DNA from: Alteribacter keqinensis
GTDB taxonomy: Bacteria; Bacillota; Bacilli; Bacillales; Salisediminibacteriaceae
Direction: 5' to 3'
DNA length: 64,000 bases
NCBI RefSeq assembly: GCF_003710255.1
Contig: NZ_RHIB01000003.1
Span: 186,001 to 250,000 of the forward strand
Shown: in pieces, positions 52,984 through 61,361 of the stretch
Position numbering within the stretch: position 1 is the first letter of the stretch
Layout: every line of letters begins with the position of its first letter
Notes under the pieces: generated by a model
Told to the model about the DNA's origin: nothing
Database searches by the model: none
What the model saw: only the letters and a program-made list of their open reading frames with translations
Program-made: the position numbers and the translations under genes

Positions 52984-54042
52984 TTATTCCTGCCCTTCTT
53001 CCTGATCTCTGTATTCCTGATAAGGAAGGTCATCCCAGAAGTTGATATCTGCATCGTGAATCGATCCGTCAGCAATGGCTTCCATCGCTGCTTCCATGGA
53101 TACGACAGCCTGTTTAATTAAGTATCCGTTACTCTTCTGGCCAAGAACAGCTTCTTCACGGCTGTTATCCGTCATGCCGCGCATTTCAAATAGTAAGGTA
53201 GAAAAGTCATATTCATAAGCAAGGCCGTTACGGGCGATGGTGTTTGCATCCCCGCCAGGGTATTTAGCAAGGTGGCCCCATCCTTTAGCAGTTACAGCGT
53301 CATAGATGACACTTCCAAGCTGCTTGGACCCGATCACAGTTTCTTCACTTACACCAGGATTAGTTGGATAAAGCATGGAACCGGATACATAGCGGTCATC
53401 GAGGACCGGTGATGTCCCTTGGTGATGGAAATCAATTAAATAATCAATATCGTATTTCTGCAGAACGTTCTCATGAAGCGCAATGGTTTCAGGCTGAGTA
53501 CGGTCATTGTGGTCACGGTTTAAATCCACTTCATTGGCGTTAAAACGGGTGGACGTTCCCCCTGCTGTGTAATCACTGATGTCAAAGTTCACATCACCCT
53601 CAGCCCCGTCAGGGTTAATGCGCGGCACAAACAAGACGTTTACCTTTTCTTCAAGCTCGCGGACGTGACGGCTGTTTCCGCTCAGGTTTTTAATGACATG
53701 AAGAGCGCCTTCCGTGATCATTTCTTCGTTACCGTGCTGTTGGGTAAGGAAAACAATCGTTGGATTGTCAGGGTTATTTCCGAATTTTACTAAAAAGAGG
53801 TCACGTTCTTTTACGGACTGACCGATCACTTCCAGTTCGAGACGGTCAGAGCGGTCTGTAACATGGTAGAGAAAATCAGACATTTCTTCGTACGTCTTTA
53901 CCCGGTCTTTGTTGATGGACTGGTTCGGGTTGATGTTCGGTCCGTTTCCGACTGCACCAGCCTGCTGAAAGGGCAGGGCTGCCAGTAAAAGGACAAGCGT
54001 GAGCGCACTTGCAAAAACGAGTTTCATGATGTTTCGGTTCAT
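52984..54042 (-). CDS. Secreted M14 family zinc carboxypeptidase
   Basis: A 352-residue exported metallopeptidase. Residues 1-30 form a signal peptide (cleavage near QAGA). The zinc ligands are in TQQHGNEE (His 103, Glu 106) and LIDFHHQG (His 206 or 207), and the general base is probably Glu 286 in LLFEMRG. The Arg-containing substrate motif FNANEVDLNRDHND follows the usual NxxGxDLNR layout. It removes C-terminal residues from peptides or from peptidoglycan-derived material. It lies between ATP-grasp genes, but no direct link is shown. Confidence 0.9.
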   Translation of the reverse strand: MNRNIMKLVFASALTLVLLLAALPFQQAGAVGNGPNINPNQSINKDRVKTYEEMSDFLYHVTDRSDRLELEVIGQSVKERDLFLVKFGNNPDNPTIVFLTQQHGNEEMITEGALHVIKNLSGNSRHVRELEEKVNVLFVPRINPDGAEGDVNFDISDYTAGGTSTRFNANEVDLNRDHNDRTQPETIALHENVLQKYDIDYLIDFHHQGTSPVLDDRYVSGSMLYPTNPGVSEETVIGSKQLGSVIYDAVTAKGWGHLAKYPGGDANTIARNGLAYEYDFSTLLFEMRGMTDNSREEAVLGQKSNGYLIKQAVVSMEAAMEAIADGSIHDADINFWDDLPYQEYRDQEEGQE

Positions 54043-54313
54043 AATATAAAATCCCTCCTGAAAATAGTGTCGACTACGGTTTCGTTATTTCGACATCCAT
54101 TTCCTTCGAGAATCGAATAAATAAGACCATCTGATTATCTCCTAATTTTCCATCACAGGAAATCAGAAGCATTTTATGTAAAAATGAGGTAAAAATGTCA
54201 GTCCGGAGAACCCGTTAATATGTAATCCCTTTTCACACAGGGTCTGCCCCCAAGGCATAAACGGAGGAAAGAGAACAATGAAATAACCAGCTGAAAAATA
54301 GTTATCTGAGTAT
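54043..54313. other. Intergenic region upstream of long ATP-grasp gene 4
   Basis: No gene is seen. Contains a partial copy (GGGTCTGCCCCC, about 54240) of the dispersed short palindrome. The peptidase gene promoter must lie here but no clear hexamer pair was found. Confidence 0.4.
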
Positions 54314-54341
54314 ACCAACCGAGTTGACCCAACATAAGATA
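54314..54341 (+). promoter_or_regulatory. Sigma-K-like promoter of long ATP-grasp gene 4
   Basis: AC (54314-54315), 17 bases, CATAAGATA (54333-54341), 37 bases before the ATG. Confidence 0.48.
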
Positions 54342-54378
54342 TCTTGTACTAAACTGCAGGCGTTGGGAAGGTGAAAAA

Positions 54379-55722
54379 ATGAATTGTTTCTGGGTAAAAA
54401 TAAATGAAACAGCCAGGGAATACCCAATCATACGTGTTCCAAATATAATCTTTACTCACCTGGAACATTTATCTCTAATTCAGCACGGATTATTAAAAAA
54501 GAATGGCACTGTAAAAGCAAAGTTAACTGACGACAGTCAGAAAGGCACTCAAGAGAATCCTTTTATCATTGATGTTTCAGCTTCACTGGTGAATGATTTG
54601 TATTTATTGAAGGATATCCCATACAGACTTACTACGAGAGGGGATACCATTAAATTCGGCCCCGTAACCGGCATCATGATCAGAAGCCAGGAAGAGTTAA
54701 ACTTAAGAGAAGAAGTGTATCCCCATCTGGGGGGCATACTGGTCAGTCCTAGTCAATTTGATTGGGAAAAGGGAATAGTGACTGGAGAGGTTTATGACAG
54801 CAGTAAAAGTAGGTGGGTATTAAAAACCGTACCGCTCCCCGAGGTCATTTTTAACCGGTCTTTAATGAAAAAAAAGAAAAAAGTCAAATTAATTACTAAA
54901 TACCAAGCTCTTGGAGGAGTATTTTACAATTCTAACAGGTACAACAAAGCAGAAGTGGAGAATGCTGTGCTGCAAAGGAGTGAACTCCAAAAGTATGTCA
55001 TCAAAAGCAGGACTGTACTGGATAAGAAAGATGTCTTCTCAGCATTATCAGCACATAAGAAAATTGTACTTAAACCTGTAAGGAGTGTTCAAGGAAACGG
55101 TATTATGTTTATTAAGAGAAAAAAGAGGAATGAATATCTCGTTTATTACTATAGAAAAAATAAAAGCGATACAGAAGTGTACTCTGTTATTTCAAGAAAA
55201 AAATTAGCAGAACTGCTGGATACCATTAATTTCAAAAGGAAGCCACATTTGGTTCAGCCGTGGATCCGGTTTTTAACCTATAATAAAAGTCCTTTTGACC
55301 TCAGGGTTCACATGCATAAAGACGACAGGTCGTGGATGTGCGCGGGAATTGAATGCAGGGTGGCACAAAAAGGGGAGAAGATTACCAATATATCAAAAGG
55401 TGGATCGGTTCTATCGCTTTCTGAAGCATTGTCTTCGAGCTCAGAGGTAAGGAGACGTGCTTTAGAAGAAGAGGTTGTTGATGTTTGTTTGAAAATATGT
55501 ACAACACTTGAAACAAACTACCCTTCTGAATGTTTTGCAGATTTAGGTATTGACATTGCCATTGATAAACGGAAGAAGCTTCATTTTATTGAGGTCAACT
55601 TTCATCCGCAATTTAAGGGGTTCCAGAAAATCAGCGAGGAGATTTACAGAAAAATAAATTGTCAGCCCTTAATTCATGCAACAAAGCTGCAGGGGTTTAA
55701 GGTGGATAAGAAAGCATCTTAG
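54379..55722 (+). CDS. YheC/YheD-like ATP-grasp protein, long form 4
   Basis: A 447-residue long-form protein. N-terminal domain: IQHGLLKKNG and IKFGPVTGIMI. ATP-grasp domain: IVLKPVRSVQGNGIMFIKR, FDLRVHMHKDDRSW, ITNISKGGS, LGIDIAIDK and FIEVNFHPQFKGF. All metal-binding positions are kept. AAGGTGA precedes the ATG. It is separated from the next long form by a terminator and a new promoter-like element, so the two are probably transcribed independently. Function assumed as spore-coat-associated carboxylate ligase of unknown substrate. Confidence 0.87.
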   Translation: MNCFWVKINETAREYPIIRVPNIIFTHLEHLSLIQHGLLKKNGTVKAKLTDDSQKGTQENPFIIDVSASLVNDLYLLKDIPYRLTTRGDTIKFGPVTGIMIRSQEELNLREEVYPHLGGILVSPSQFDWEKGIVTGEVYDSSKSRWVLKTVPLPEVIFNRSLMKKKKKVKLITKYQALGGVFYNSNRYNKAEVENAVLQRSELQKYVIKSRTVLDKKDVFSALSAHKKIVLKPVRSVQGNGIMFIKRKKRNEYLVYYYRKNKSDTEVYSVISRKKLAELLDTINFKRKPHLVQPWIRFLTYNKSPFDLRVHMHKDDRSWMCAGIECRVAQKGEKITNISKGGSVLSLSEALSSSSEVRRRALEEEVVDVCLKICTTLETNYPSECFADLGIDIAIDKRKKLHFIEVNFHPQFKGFQKISEEIYRKINCQPLIHATKLQGFKVDKKAS

Positions 55723-55727
55723 CAATT

Positions 55728-55764
55728 GTCTGTCTCAGGCCTTATGAGACAGACTTTCTTTTTT
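55728..55764 (+). terminator. Terminator of long ATP-grasp gene 4
   Basis: A perfect GTCTGTCTCA / TGAGACAGAC stem followed by TTTCTTTTTTT. Confidence 0.9.
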
Positions 55765-55788
55765 TATCGTTTCTGGATATATGGTTAT

Positions 55789-55816
55789 ACAGAAAAGGAT
55801 CTCATTTCATAAACTG
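55789..55816 (+). promoter_or_regulatory. Sigma-K-like promoter of long ATP-grasp gene 5
   Basis: AC (55789-55790), 17 bases, CATAAACTG (55808-55816; last base differs from CATANNNTA), 36 bases before the GTG start. Confidence 0.4.
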
Positions 55817-55852
55817 ATTATAAGAAGTTATTTCTTATGAGAAGGTGATCGA

Positions 55853-57229
55853 GTGAAATCTAATTGGGTTAATATACAGACATTTCAGTCGTCTGAGTAT
55901 GAAATTCACCTGCCGGGCAATCTAATTTCCCAGTACAATGAGGCTGAATTCATTCAACACGGGCTGATTAAACTCCCTCTTGCAGTGAAGGAGGTAGAGG
56001 AAGAGACAGATGAATTACAAAACGGGACTGAGCTTAAGCCCTACACAGTTCTGGTTTCTTCAGCATTAATAAAAAAGATGTTTGTTATTGAAGGACTACC
56101 TTATCGAATGCTGATGAATGACCAAACACTGAAACTAGGACCTGTAACCGGTATTCTTGTTCGTAACGACCGGTTTACCCGAAAGCGGAGAAAACCGGAT
56201 ATTTACTCCAGGCTGGGGGGGCTTTTTGCCGTTATCACGCTTGAGTTGTTTAGCCCGGAAGAGGGGTTCACAAAAGGAAAGGTATATCATAACAAGAAGT
56301 GGGTTGAGACAATGATACCTTTACCCGAAGTGTTATTCGTGCGATGTGCTATGTCAAAAAAGCGAAGAAAAACGATCCTTAAAGAATACAATGAGCGTGG
56401 GGGCCTTGTATTCAATTCCAATGTGTATAATAAGCTCATAGTTGAAACAAAGGTTGGCAAAACAAAGGGATTAGAGAGTAATATTATTCAAAGCGTGGAG
56501 CTGAAAAGCAAAAAGGATGTATTGTCTGAGCTTGACCGGCTTGGAGACATTATTGTAAAACCTAAGAATGGAAAAAAAGGAAGTGGAATCTTCTTTGTTA
56601 AAAAAGTGGACGAAACCTATCATGTATATGATTACAGGGGGTTAAAAAGGTGCAATTACTCCGTTTTTTCAAAAAGGGAGTTTTTAACCTTCCTAAAAAC
56701 AATCAATTTTAAGAGTGGAAGGTATCTCGCTCAGGAATGGGTGAAGTTTATCAAAAAAAACGGGCGTCCATTTGATTTGAGAGTGTATGTGCAAAAGAGG
56801 GACCAGGATAAGTGGGTATGCAGCGGGATGATGGCCCGGGTAGCCGGTAAAAAACAGAAAATCACAAACCGGTCAAAAGGAGGCAGCTTTTTCATGATAG
56901 ATAAAGTATTTTCCGGATATCCGAAAAGTAAGAAGCAGGAGCTTGTAAAGAAGGTCAGTGATTTTTGTGAACGTTTCTGCTATGCCCTTGATGAAACGTT
57001 TCCAAATGATCATTTTGCAGACGTTGGAATGGATGTTGGGATCGATAAAAATGAGAAGGTCAGATTTATGGAAGTAAACTTTATTGCTCAGTACCAGACA
57101 ATCCGGTTTCATGACCCTGAGTTGTTTAACAACTTGTGCTGGCTGCCGTTCATTCATGCGACTGAATATCAAGGTTTCGCGGTGGGAAAACAACAAACAA
57201 ACCAATCCGACCTCACCAAGACAGGATAA
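55853..57229 (+). CDS. YheC/YheD-like ATP-grasp protein, long form 5
   Basis: A 458-residue long-form protein starting GTG with AAGGTGAT upstream. N-terminal domain: IQHGLIKLPL and LKLGPVTGILV. ATP-grasp domain: IIVKPKNGKKGSGIFFVKK, FDLRVYVQKRDQDKW, ITNRSKGGS, VGMDVGIDK and RFMEVNFIAQYQTI. The end of the last motif (IAQYQTI) differs from the HPQFKGF seen in the other copies, hinting at a different acceptor pocket. It ends the ATP-grasp group; a repeat-rich spacer follows. Confidence 0.86.
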   Translation: MKSNWVNIQTFQSSEYEIHLPGNLISQYNEAEFIQHGLIKLPLAVKEVEEETDELQNGTELKPYTVLVSSALIKKMFVIEGLPYRMLMNDQTLKLGPVTGILVRNDRFTRKRRKPDIYSRLGGLFAVITLELFSPEEGFTKGKVYHNKKWVETMIPLPEVLFVRCAMSKKRRKTILKEYNERGGLVFNSNVYNKLIVETKVGKTKGLESNIIQSVELKSKKDVLSELDRLGDIIVKPKNGKKGSGIFFVKKVDETYHVYDYRGLKRCNYSVFSKREFLTFLKTINFKSGRYLAQEWVKFIKKNGRPFDLRVYVQKRDQDKWVCSGMMARVAGKKQKITNRSKGGSFFMIDKVFSGYPKSKKQELVKKVSDFCERFCYALDETFPNDHFADVGMDVGIDKNEKVRFMEVNFIAQYQTIRFHDPELFNNLCWLPFIHATEYQGFAVGKQQTNQSDLTKTG

Positions 57230-57696
57230 TTACACACTATTTGAGGCAGGGGGCAGACCCAATAGCGTTGCACAGCAGTCAGTAAAAATATACTGGTTTA
57301 AACGTTTGCCACTTTCGTTTCGGTGAGAATTGGGGCGTAATTGAGACCCGTCCAGGAATGGGATTTTATCGAGGCATCATCAAATGAGATGATTATGGCC
57401 TATACTTTTACACATGTCAGTCTCCTTTTGCAGAAGAGCGGGAACGAATTTTGCAACAGGAGCTTTTTTGTGTCTGTAAACAGTAAGCGCTACGGGGTCA
57501 GACTCCAACAAACGTGCAATCTTTTGCGATCTTATCAAGAGAGTGTTTAGAAAAAGTGGGACGGAAGGCTTGTTTCATTTCTTTAAAACGGCTTTTCCCC
57601 TGAAAAGTACCTCCTTTTATTTTGTAAAAGGAGGTATACACTCCAGCCCCTGCCTGTAAGCCACTCCAATGAGATTTTTTGGCGTAGAACACGAAT
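57230..57696. other. Repeat-rich spacer without a gene
   Basis: Holds partial copies of the short palindrome (GGGGGCAGACCC near 57250, GGGGTCAGACTCC near 57495) and otherwise degenerate sequence. Frames here are shadows without ribosome sites or family features. Confidence 0.45.
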
Positions 57697-57812
57697 GTGA
57701 CCGGAATGTCCGAAGACTCCTGCGGAAGTGGGGGCCATGGTAAGACCCCGCAGGGCGAAGCCTGAGGAGGCTCGCCGGCATCTCCGCGGAAAGCGAAGGA
57801 CATTCCGGTCAC
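57697..57812. repeat. GC-rich extragenic element bounded by 15-base inverted repeats
   Basis: GTGACCGGAATGTCC at the left is the exact reverse complement of GGACATTCCGGTCAC at the right. The inside contains ACTCCTGCGG, ACCCCGCAGGGCGAAGCC and CCGCGGAAAGCGAAG, wording typical of an extragenic repeat found many times in Bacillaceae genomes (from memory). It would form a long branched hairpin. Confidence 0.7.
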
Positions 57813-57866
57813 ATATCTAACACTTTTGCTTCGATATGAAGTGCCACTCCTTAACTTGATGGATAT

Positions 57867-57910
57867 GGGGTCAGACCCCTGAACATGGTGTTTTGCTGTC
57901 TGACCTTTGT
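57867..57910 (+). repeat. Second copy of the GGGTCAGACCCCTGAACAT element
   Basis: GGTCAGAC ... GTCTGACC with the same left arm and loop start as the racemase terminator at 34925. Here there is no gene directly upstream, which argues that it is a mobile or recombining repeat that can also serve as a terminator. Confidence 0.6.
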
Positions 57911-57962
57911 TTGCTCGTTTTTTGGCGGAGGAAGGATTTTTGGTACTTTTATCGAATACAAA

Positions 57963-57976
57963 CGAAAGCGCTTTCT
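57963..57976. promoter_or_regulatory. Candidate CcpA cre site upstream of the sigma-54 activator
   Basis: CGAAAGCGCTTTCT is a near-perfect palindrome matching the TGWAANCGNTNWCA consensus except at the outermost bases. It lies 18 bases before the TTG start and could place the activator under carbon control. Confidence 0.5.
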
Positions 57977-57993
57977 AATGATGGGGTGATCGT

Positions 57994-59001
57994 TTGACTA
58001 ATGAGAGCGATATGACGGTACTTGATGAAACTCCGGTGGATTTGTCGGCGGGAGTGGGGATGTATGTAGGGAAAAGTCCGGTCATGAAAGAAGTACTGGA
58101 CCTCGCTTTCCGCTGGGCGAAGACGGATTACCAAGTGTTGATTGAAGGGGAGACGGGGACGGGGAAAGAGCTGATGGCACGGTTTCTTCATCACGCAAGC
58201 GAGCGGTGGGACCGCCCTTTTGTAGCGGTTAACTGCGGGGCTATGGCAGATTCACTTCTTGAAAGTGAATTGTTCGGCCATGAAAAAGGCTCATTTACAG
58301 GCGCCCACAGGGACCGGAAAGGGTTGTTTGAGCAGGCAGCAGGTGGAACACTTTTCCTTGATGAAATCGGTGAAGCATCAGAAGCTATTCAGGTGAAACT
58401 TCTCCGGATCCTCGAGACAAAGGAATTTTACCGGATCGGGGCGGAAGGGTCCCTGCCAATGACAGCTCGTGTCATCACGGCTACCCACCGGCCCCTTAGA
58501 AAAAGAGTGGAGGAAGGGGCGTTTCGGGAAGACTTGATGTTCCGTCTCGATGTGGGGAAAATCACCATGCCTCCTTTATCGAAAAGACTCAGGGATATTC
58601 CGGATCTGGTAGTTTCTCTTTTTCAAAAGGAAGGGCTTCCGGAAAGAACCCTGACCGATCAAGCTCTTAAGCGGCTCGAAAGTCATCCCTGGCCCGGCAA
58701 CATCCGGGAACTTAACCATGTGATGATAAAAACGGCGGTTACTCTCCCAGCGCAACAAACAATCATTGACGAGGGTGACCTGGCTCTGCCAGAAAGCCGG
58801 CTGGATGAAAGGCTCCTCCTGAACCATGAATCAGACTGTACCGTTCCAGAGCTGCTGGAAGCAGTCCGATTGTATGAGAAGGAGCTTATTCAGGCCCGGA
58901 TTGAAACGGTGCTGAAAGAAACGAGTGGCGACCGTAAAAGAGCTGCCGAACTTCTCGACCTTACAGAACGAAAGCTTCGGTACTGGCTTAACGAAAAATA
59001 G
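57994..59001 (+). CDS. Sigma-54-dependent transcriptional activator without a sensor domain
   Basis: A 335-residue protein made of an AAA+ sigma-54 interaction domain and a short C-terminal Fis-type helix-turn-helix. Walker A GETGTGKE is at residues 52-59, the sigma-54 contact loop GSFTGA (a GAFTGA variant) at 99-104 and Walker B GGTLFLDE at 117-124; the arginine-finger region is [11 protein letters not shown]. The end [20 protein letters not shown] is the DNA-binding helix. Only 20 residues precede the AAA+ part, so activity must be set by expression or a partner. TTG start with GGGGTGA upstream. Its likely target is the operon at 62882. Confidence 0.93.
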   Translation: MTNESDMTVLDETPVDLSAGVGMYVGKSPVMKEVLDLAFRWAKTDYQVLIEGETGTGKELMARFLHHASERWDRPFVAVNCGAMADSLLESELFGHEKGSFTGAHRDRKGLFEQAAGGTLFLDEIGEASEAIQVKLLRILETKEFYRIGAEGSLPMTARVITATHRPLRKRVEEGAFREDLMFRLDVGKITMPPLSKRLRDIPDLVVSLFQKEGLPERTLTDQALKRLESHPWPGNIRELNHVMIKTAVTLPAQQTIIDEGDLALPESRLDERLLLNHESDCTVPELLEAVRLYEKELIQARIETVLKETSGDRKRAAELLDLTERKLRYWLNEK

Positions 59002-59026
59002 AGATTGACCCCTTGGGTCAATCTCG
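59002..59026 (+). terminator. Hairpin after the sigma-54 activator gene
   Basis: GAGATTGACC / GGTCAATCTC stem directly after the stop codon; no T-run follows, so termination may be weak. Confidence 0.5.
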
Positions 59027-59139
59027 AAGCAATGAGCAGAGCCGCTGCCTTCTTTAAAGAGGCCGGAAGGAGTGGTTTTTCTCCTGCCGGAGAACAGCGT
59101 GCAGAGCCATTATCATTCTACTTAGACACCTTCTGTATT

Positions 59140-60813
59140 TTACCCCTTCTCCACCGCAGCTTTTGCAGACAGAATCGTTAAACCGTCCTGTAATGACCAG
59201 GGTTCCTGACTGTTTCCCCATAACGGATAGAGGAAGTGCTCAACATAGACCTGAGCAGCCTTCTGGCTCCGTTTATTCCCGCTTTTCTCAGCCGCCTTCA
59301 AAAGAGTAACCGCTTCGAGTGTTGACACCATTTTCTTTTGCAATGGCTTGATCCGCCGTGTCTTCTCAGCCTCATCCATATCTTCCAAATCACTGATCTC
59401 CTCCTGCAGCCAGAAAAGACACTGAAGCAACTCTGTCTTTTCAATACCATCCGAGCAGGCACTCAGCTCTTTTTCCATTCGTTCGGCAAAACGGGTTCCG
59501 GCATCAAACTTGGTAAACAGGCGCAGCACTTCAAGACCGAGAATATTCGCTGTCCCCTCCCACACCGTAAGCACCTGGGCATCACGGAGAAGGCGGGAGG
59601 TCACAAAGTCCTCAATATAGCCGTTTCCGCCGTGCATTTCAATGGCTTCATGGGAAAAATGAATAGCCTCTTCCGCCGTTTCCGCCTTAATCAATGCGAT
59701 CATAAGGCGGAGCATACCGTCTTCAGGAATAGATGACCGGTCGTTGTACCACATATCAAATTCCTTGACCAGCTCAAACACCGTGCGGACTTCTGCCTCC
59801 AGCTTTACATTCATCTTCACGAGGCTGTCCTGAATCATCGGATAATCCATCAGCTTTTTCCCAAAGGCGTTCCGTTCACTCGCGTAGGAGTAAGACTCTG
59901 TATACGCTCTGCGCATTATCCCGACAGACGCCACAGCATTACAGATTCTGGACAGATTCAGTGCTTCCATCATGTAATAGAAGCCCCGCTCTTTTTCCCC
60001 GATCATGTATGCTTCAGCGCCTTCGAACTCAACTTCGCCCGAAGGAACGGCACGGACACCGAGCTTGTCCTTCAGGCGTCTCACTTTTATCCCCGACGTG
60101 TTACTTGACCCCTTTTTCCAAGGGACTAAAAAGAGCGATAATCCTTTGGTGCCGGCCGGAGCACCTTCAGGACGGGCGAGCACCGCCGCCACCCCGCACA
60201 TGCCCGCGTTACTGGCAAAATACTTTAAGCCATACAGGCGGTAGCATCCTTTTTCTTCATCGTAAATCGCCCGGGTTTCATTAGCGCCAACGTCCGATCC
60301 TCCCTGTTGCTCGGTAAGAAATGTTGCTCCTTCATAGAGCTCATCGTCTCCGGTGGAAAGGATGTGGGGAAGATACTTCGCCTTTAATTCAGCATCGCCA
60401 TACTGTTCCACGAGATAGGCGGTAGCCATTGTGAGGGTAACCGGGCAGTAAAAGCCCGGCTCTGTCTGGGATAACAGGTACCCCTGGGCAAAAGAGTACA
60501 GGTAGTTCCCTTTGTGGCTGAGTTCCGGAATGGGTTTATGTATATAGCCGACAATGCCTTTGTTGTAGGTTTCTTTTACCGTTTGCTTGTATCCTTCATT
60601 CACCCACACATAGGGCTGTTCATTACCGTAGGCATCATAACGGACCAGTCTAGGCTGTCCTTCCCGGTCAGTATGCCGTGCCCGTTCCTCGATCACCGTG
60701 GCACATTTTTCTCCAAACGCACTGAGCTCCTTATCTGCCCATTCAAAAAAATCGGGTGCCAGTGAGTCTTTCAGGATGCTTTGAATTAACGGGTCATCCT
60801 TGTAAAAGTTCAT
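59140..60813 (-). CDS. Acyl-CoA dehydrogenase family protein (AidB-like)
   Basis: A 557-residue flavoenzyme longer than standard acyl-CoA dehydrogenases (about 380), of the AidB/long-chain type with an N-terminal extension (FYKDDPLIQSILKD...). Seen are GATFLTEQQGGSDVGANET for FAD and substrate contact, YGLKYFASNAG, the helix RNAFGKKLMDYPMIQ and VWEGTANILGLEVLRL with the likely catalytic Glu. The last 140 residues are helical. It oxidises a fatty acyl-CoA or acts as an AidB-like protective protein. The ATG at 60813 has AGGTGATAGG upstream. It follows the DUF779 gene but a terminator lies between. Confidence 0.92.
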   Translation of the reverse strand: MNFYKDDPLIQSILKDSLAPDFFEWADKELSAFGEKCATVIEERARHTDREGQPRLVRYDAYGNEQPYVWVNEGYKQTVKETYNKGIVGYIHKPIPELSHKGNYLYSFAQGYLLSQTEPGFYCPVTLTMATAYLVEQYGDAELKAKYLPHILSTGDDELYEGATFLTEQQGGSDVGANETRAIYDEEKGCYRLYGLKYFASNAGMCGVAAVLARPEGAPAGTKGLSLFLVPWKKGSSNTSGIKVRRLKDKLGVRAVPSGEVEFEGAEAYMIGEKERGFYYMMEALNLSRICNAVASVGIMRRAYTESYSYASERNAFGKKLMDYPMIQDSLVKMNVKLEAEVRTVFELVKEFDMWYNDRSSIPEDGMLRLMIALIKAETAEEAIHFSHEAIEMHGGNGYIEDFVTSRLLRDAQVLTVWEGTANILGLEVLRLFTKFDAGTRFAERMEKELSACSDGIEKTELLQCLFWLQEEISDLEDMDEAEKTRRIKPLQKKMVSTLEAVTLLKAAEKSGNKRSQKAAQVYVEHFLYPLWGNSQEPWSLQDGLTILSAKAAVEKG

Positions 60814-60848
60814 TTCCTATCACCTCATAATTTGATGGAAAAAAGGGT

Positions 60849-60886
60849 AAGCACCCTTTGCCCGAAATACGGACCAAGGGTGCTTT
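60849..60886. terminator. Terminator of the aldehyde dehydrogenase/DUF779 operon
   Basis: AAGCACCCTTTG pairs with CAAGGGTGCTT around a 14-base loop, just after the DUF779 stop codon at 60891. Confidence 0.75.
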
Positions 60887-60890
60887 CATT

Positions 60891-61247
60891 TTATAACTTT
60901 AACTGCTCCCGTTCTTCTTCGGTGAACACGCGGGAACGGGTTAAAAACCGTTTCCCTTCAGGCCCTTCGAGAGAGAACATCCCGCCGCGGCCATTGACTA
61001 CGTCGATGATGAGCTGTGTATGCTTCCAGTATTCATACTGGTCTTTGGAAATATAAAAGGAACTTCCGCCGATTTCACCAAGCTTGACGTCAGATTGTCC
61101 TACGCGGAACTCTCCGTCCGGATAACACATGGGAGAGCTTCCGTCACAGCACCCGCCGGACTGGTGAAACATGAGCGGGCCGAACTTGTCTTTCAGTTTG
61201 TCAATAAGCTCAAGAGCGTCGTCTGTAGCCGTCACGCGTTCGATCAT
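60891..61247 (-). CDS. DUF779 protein (aldehyde dehydrogenase-associated)
   Basis: A 118-residue protein with the DUF779 pattern MFHQSGGCCDGSSPMCYPDGE, a cysteine-rich loop that could bind a metal, and GGSSFYISKDQYEYWKHTQL. The family is almost always encoded beside NAD-dependent aldehyde dehydrogenases, as here, and may help the enzyme or its cofactor. The start at 61247 is set by AAGGAGG upstream and the family start MIERVTAT; a longer frame reads unrelated sequence. It is 114 bases behind the dehydrogenase gene, most likely in one transcript. Confidence 0.92.
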   Translation of the reverse strand: MIERVTATDDALELIDKLKDKFGPLMFHQSGGCCDGSSPMCYPDGEFRVGQSDVKLGEIGGSSFYISKDQYEYWKHTQLIIDVVNGRGGMFSLEGPEGKRFLTRSRVFTEEEREQLKL

Positions 61248-61361
61248 GCGGTAACCTCCTTGGTGGTTATCAAGATTAGACTTTCTTTTCCACAATTCCC
61301 CTGCGGCCGGGCAGAACTCTGTCGCAATGTTGCGGTTCAACCGTTTTCGTAAGAGGTTGGT

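Noticed and set aside
57341-57550. 69-codon plus-strand frame in the repeat-rich spacer
   Set aside because: No ribosome site, ends inside a short palindrome copy, and the protein sequence has no recognisable pattern.
57498-57812. 104-codon minus-strand frame in the spacer
   Set aside because: It runs through the GC-rich palindromic repeat and has no ribosome site; the coding appearance comes from the repeat.
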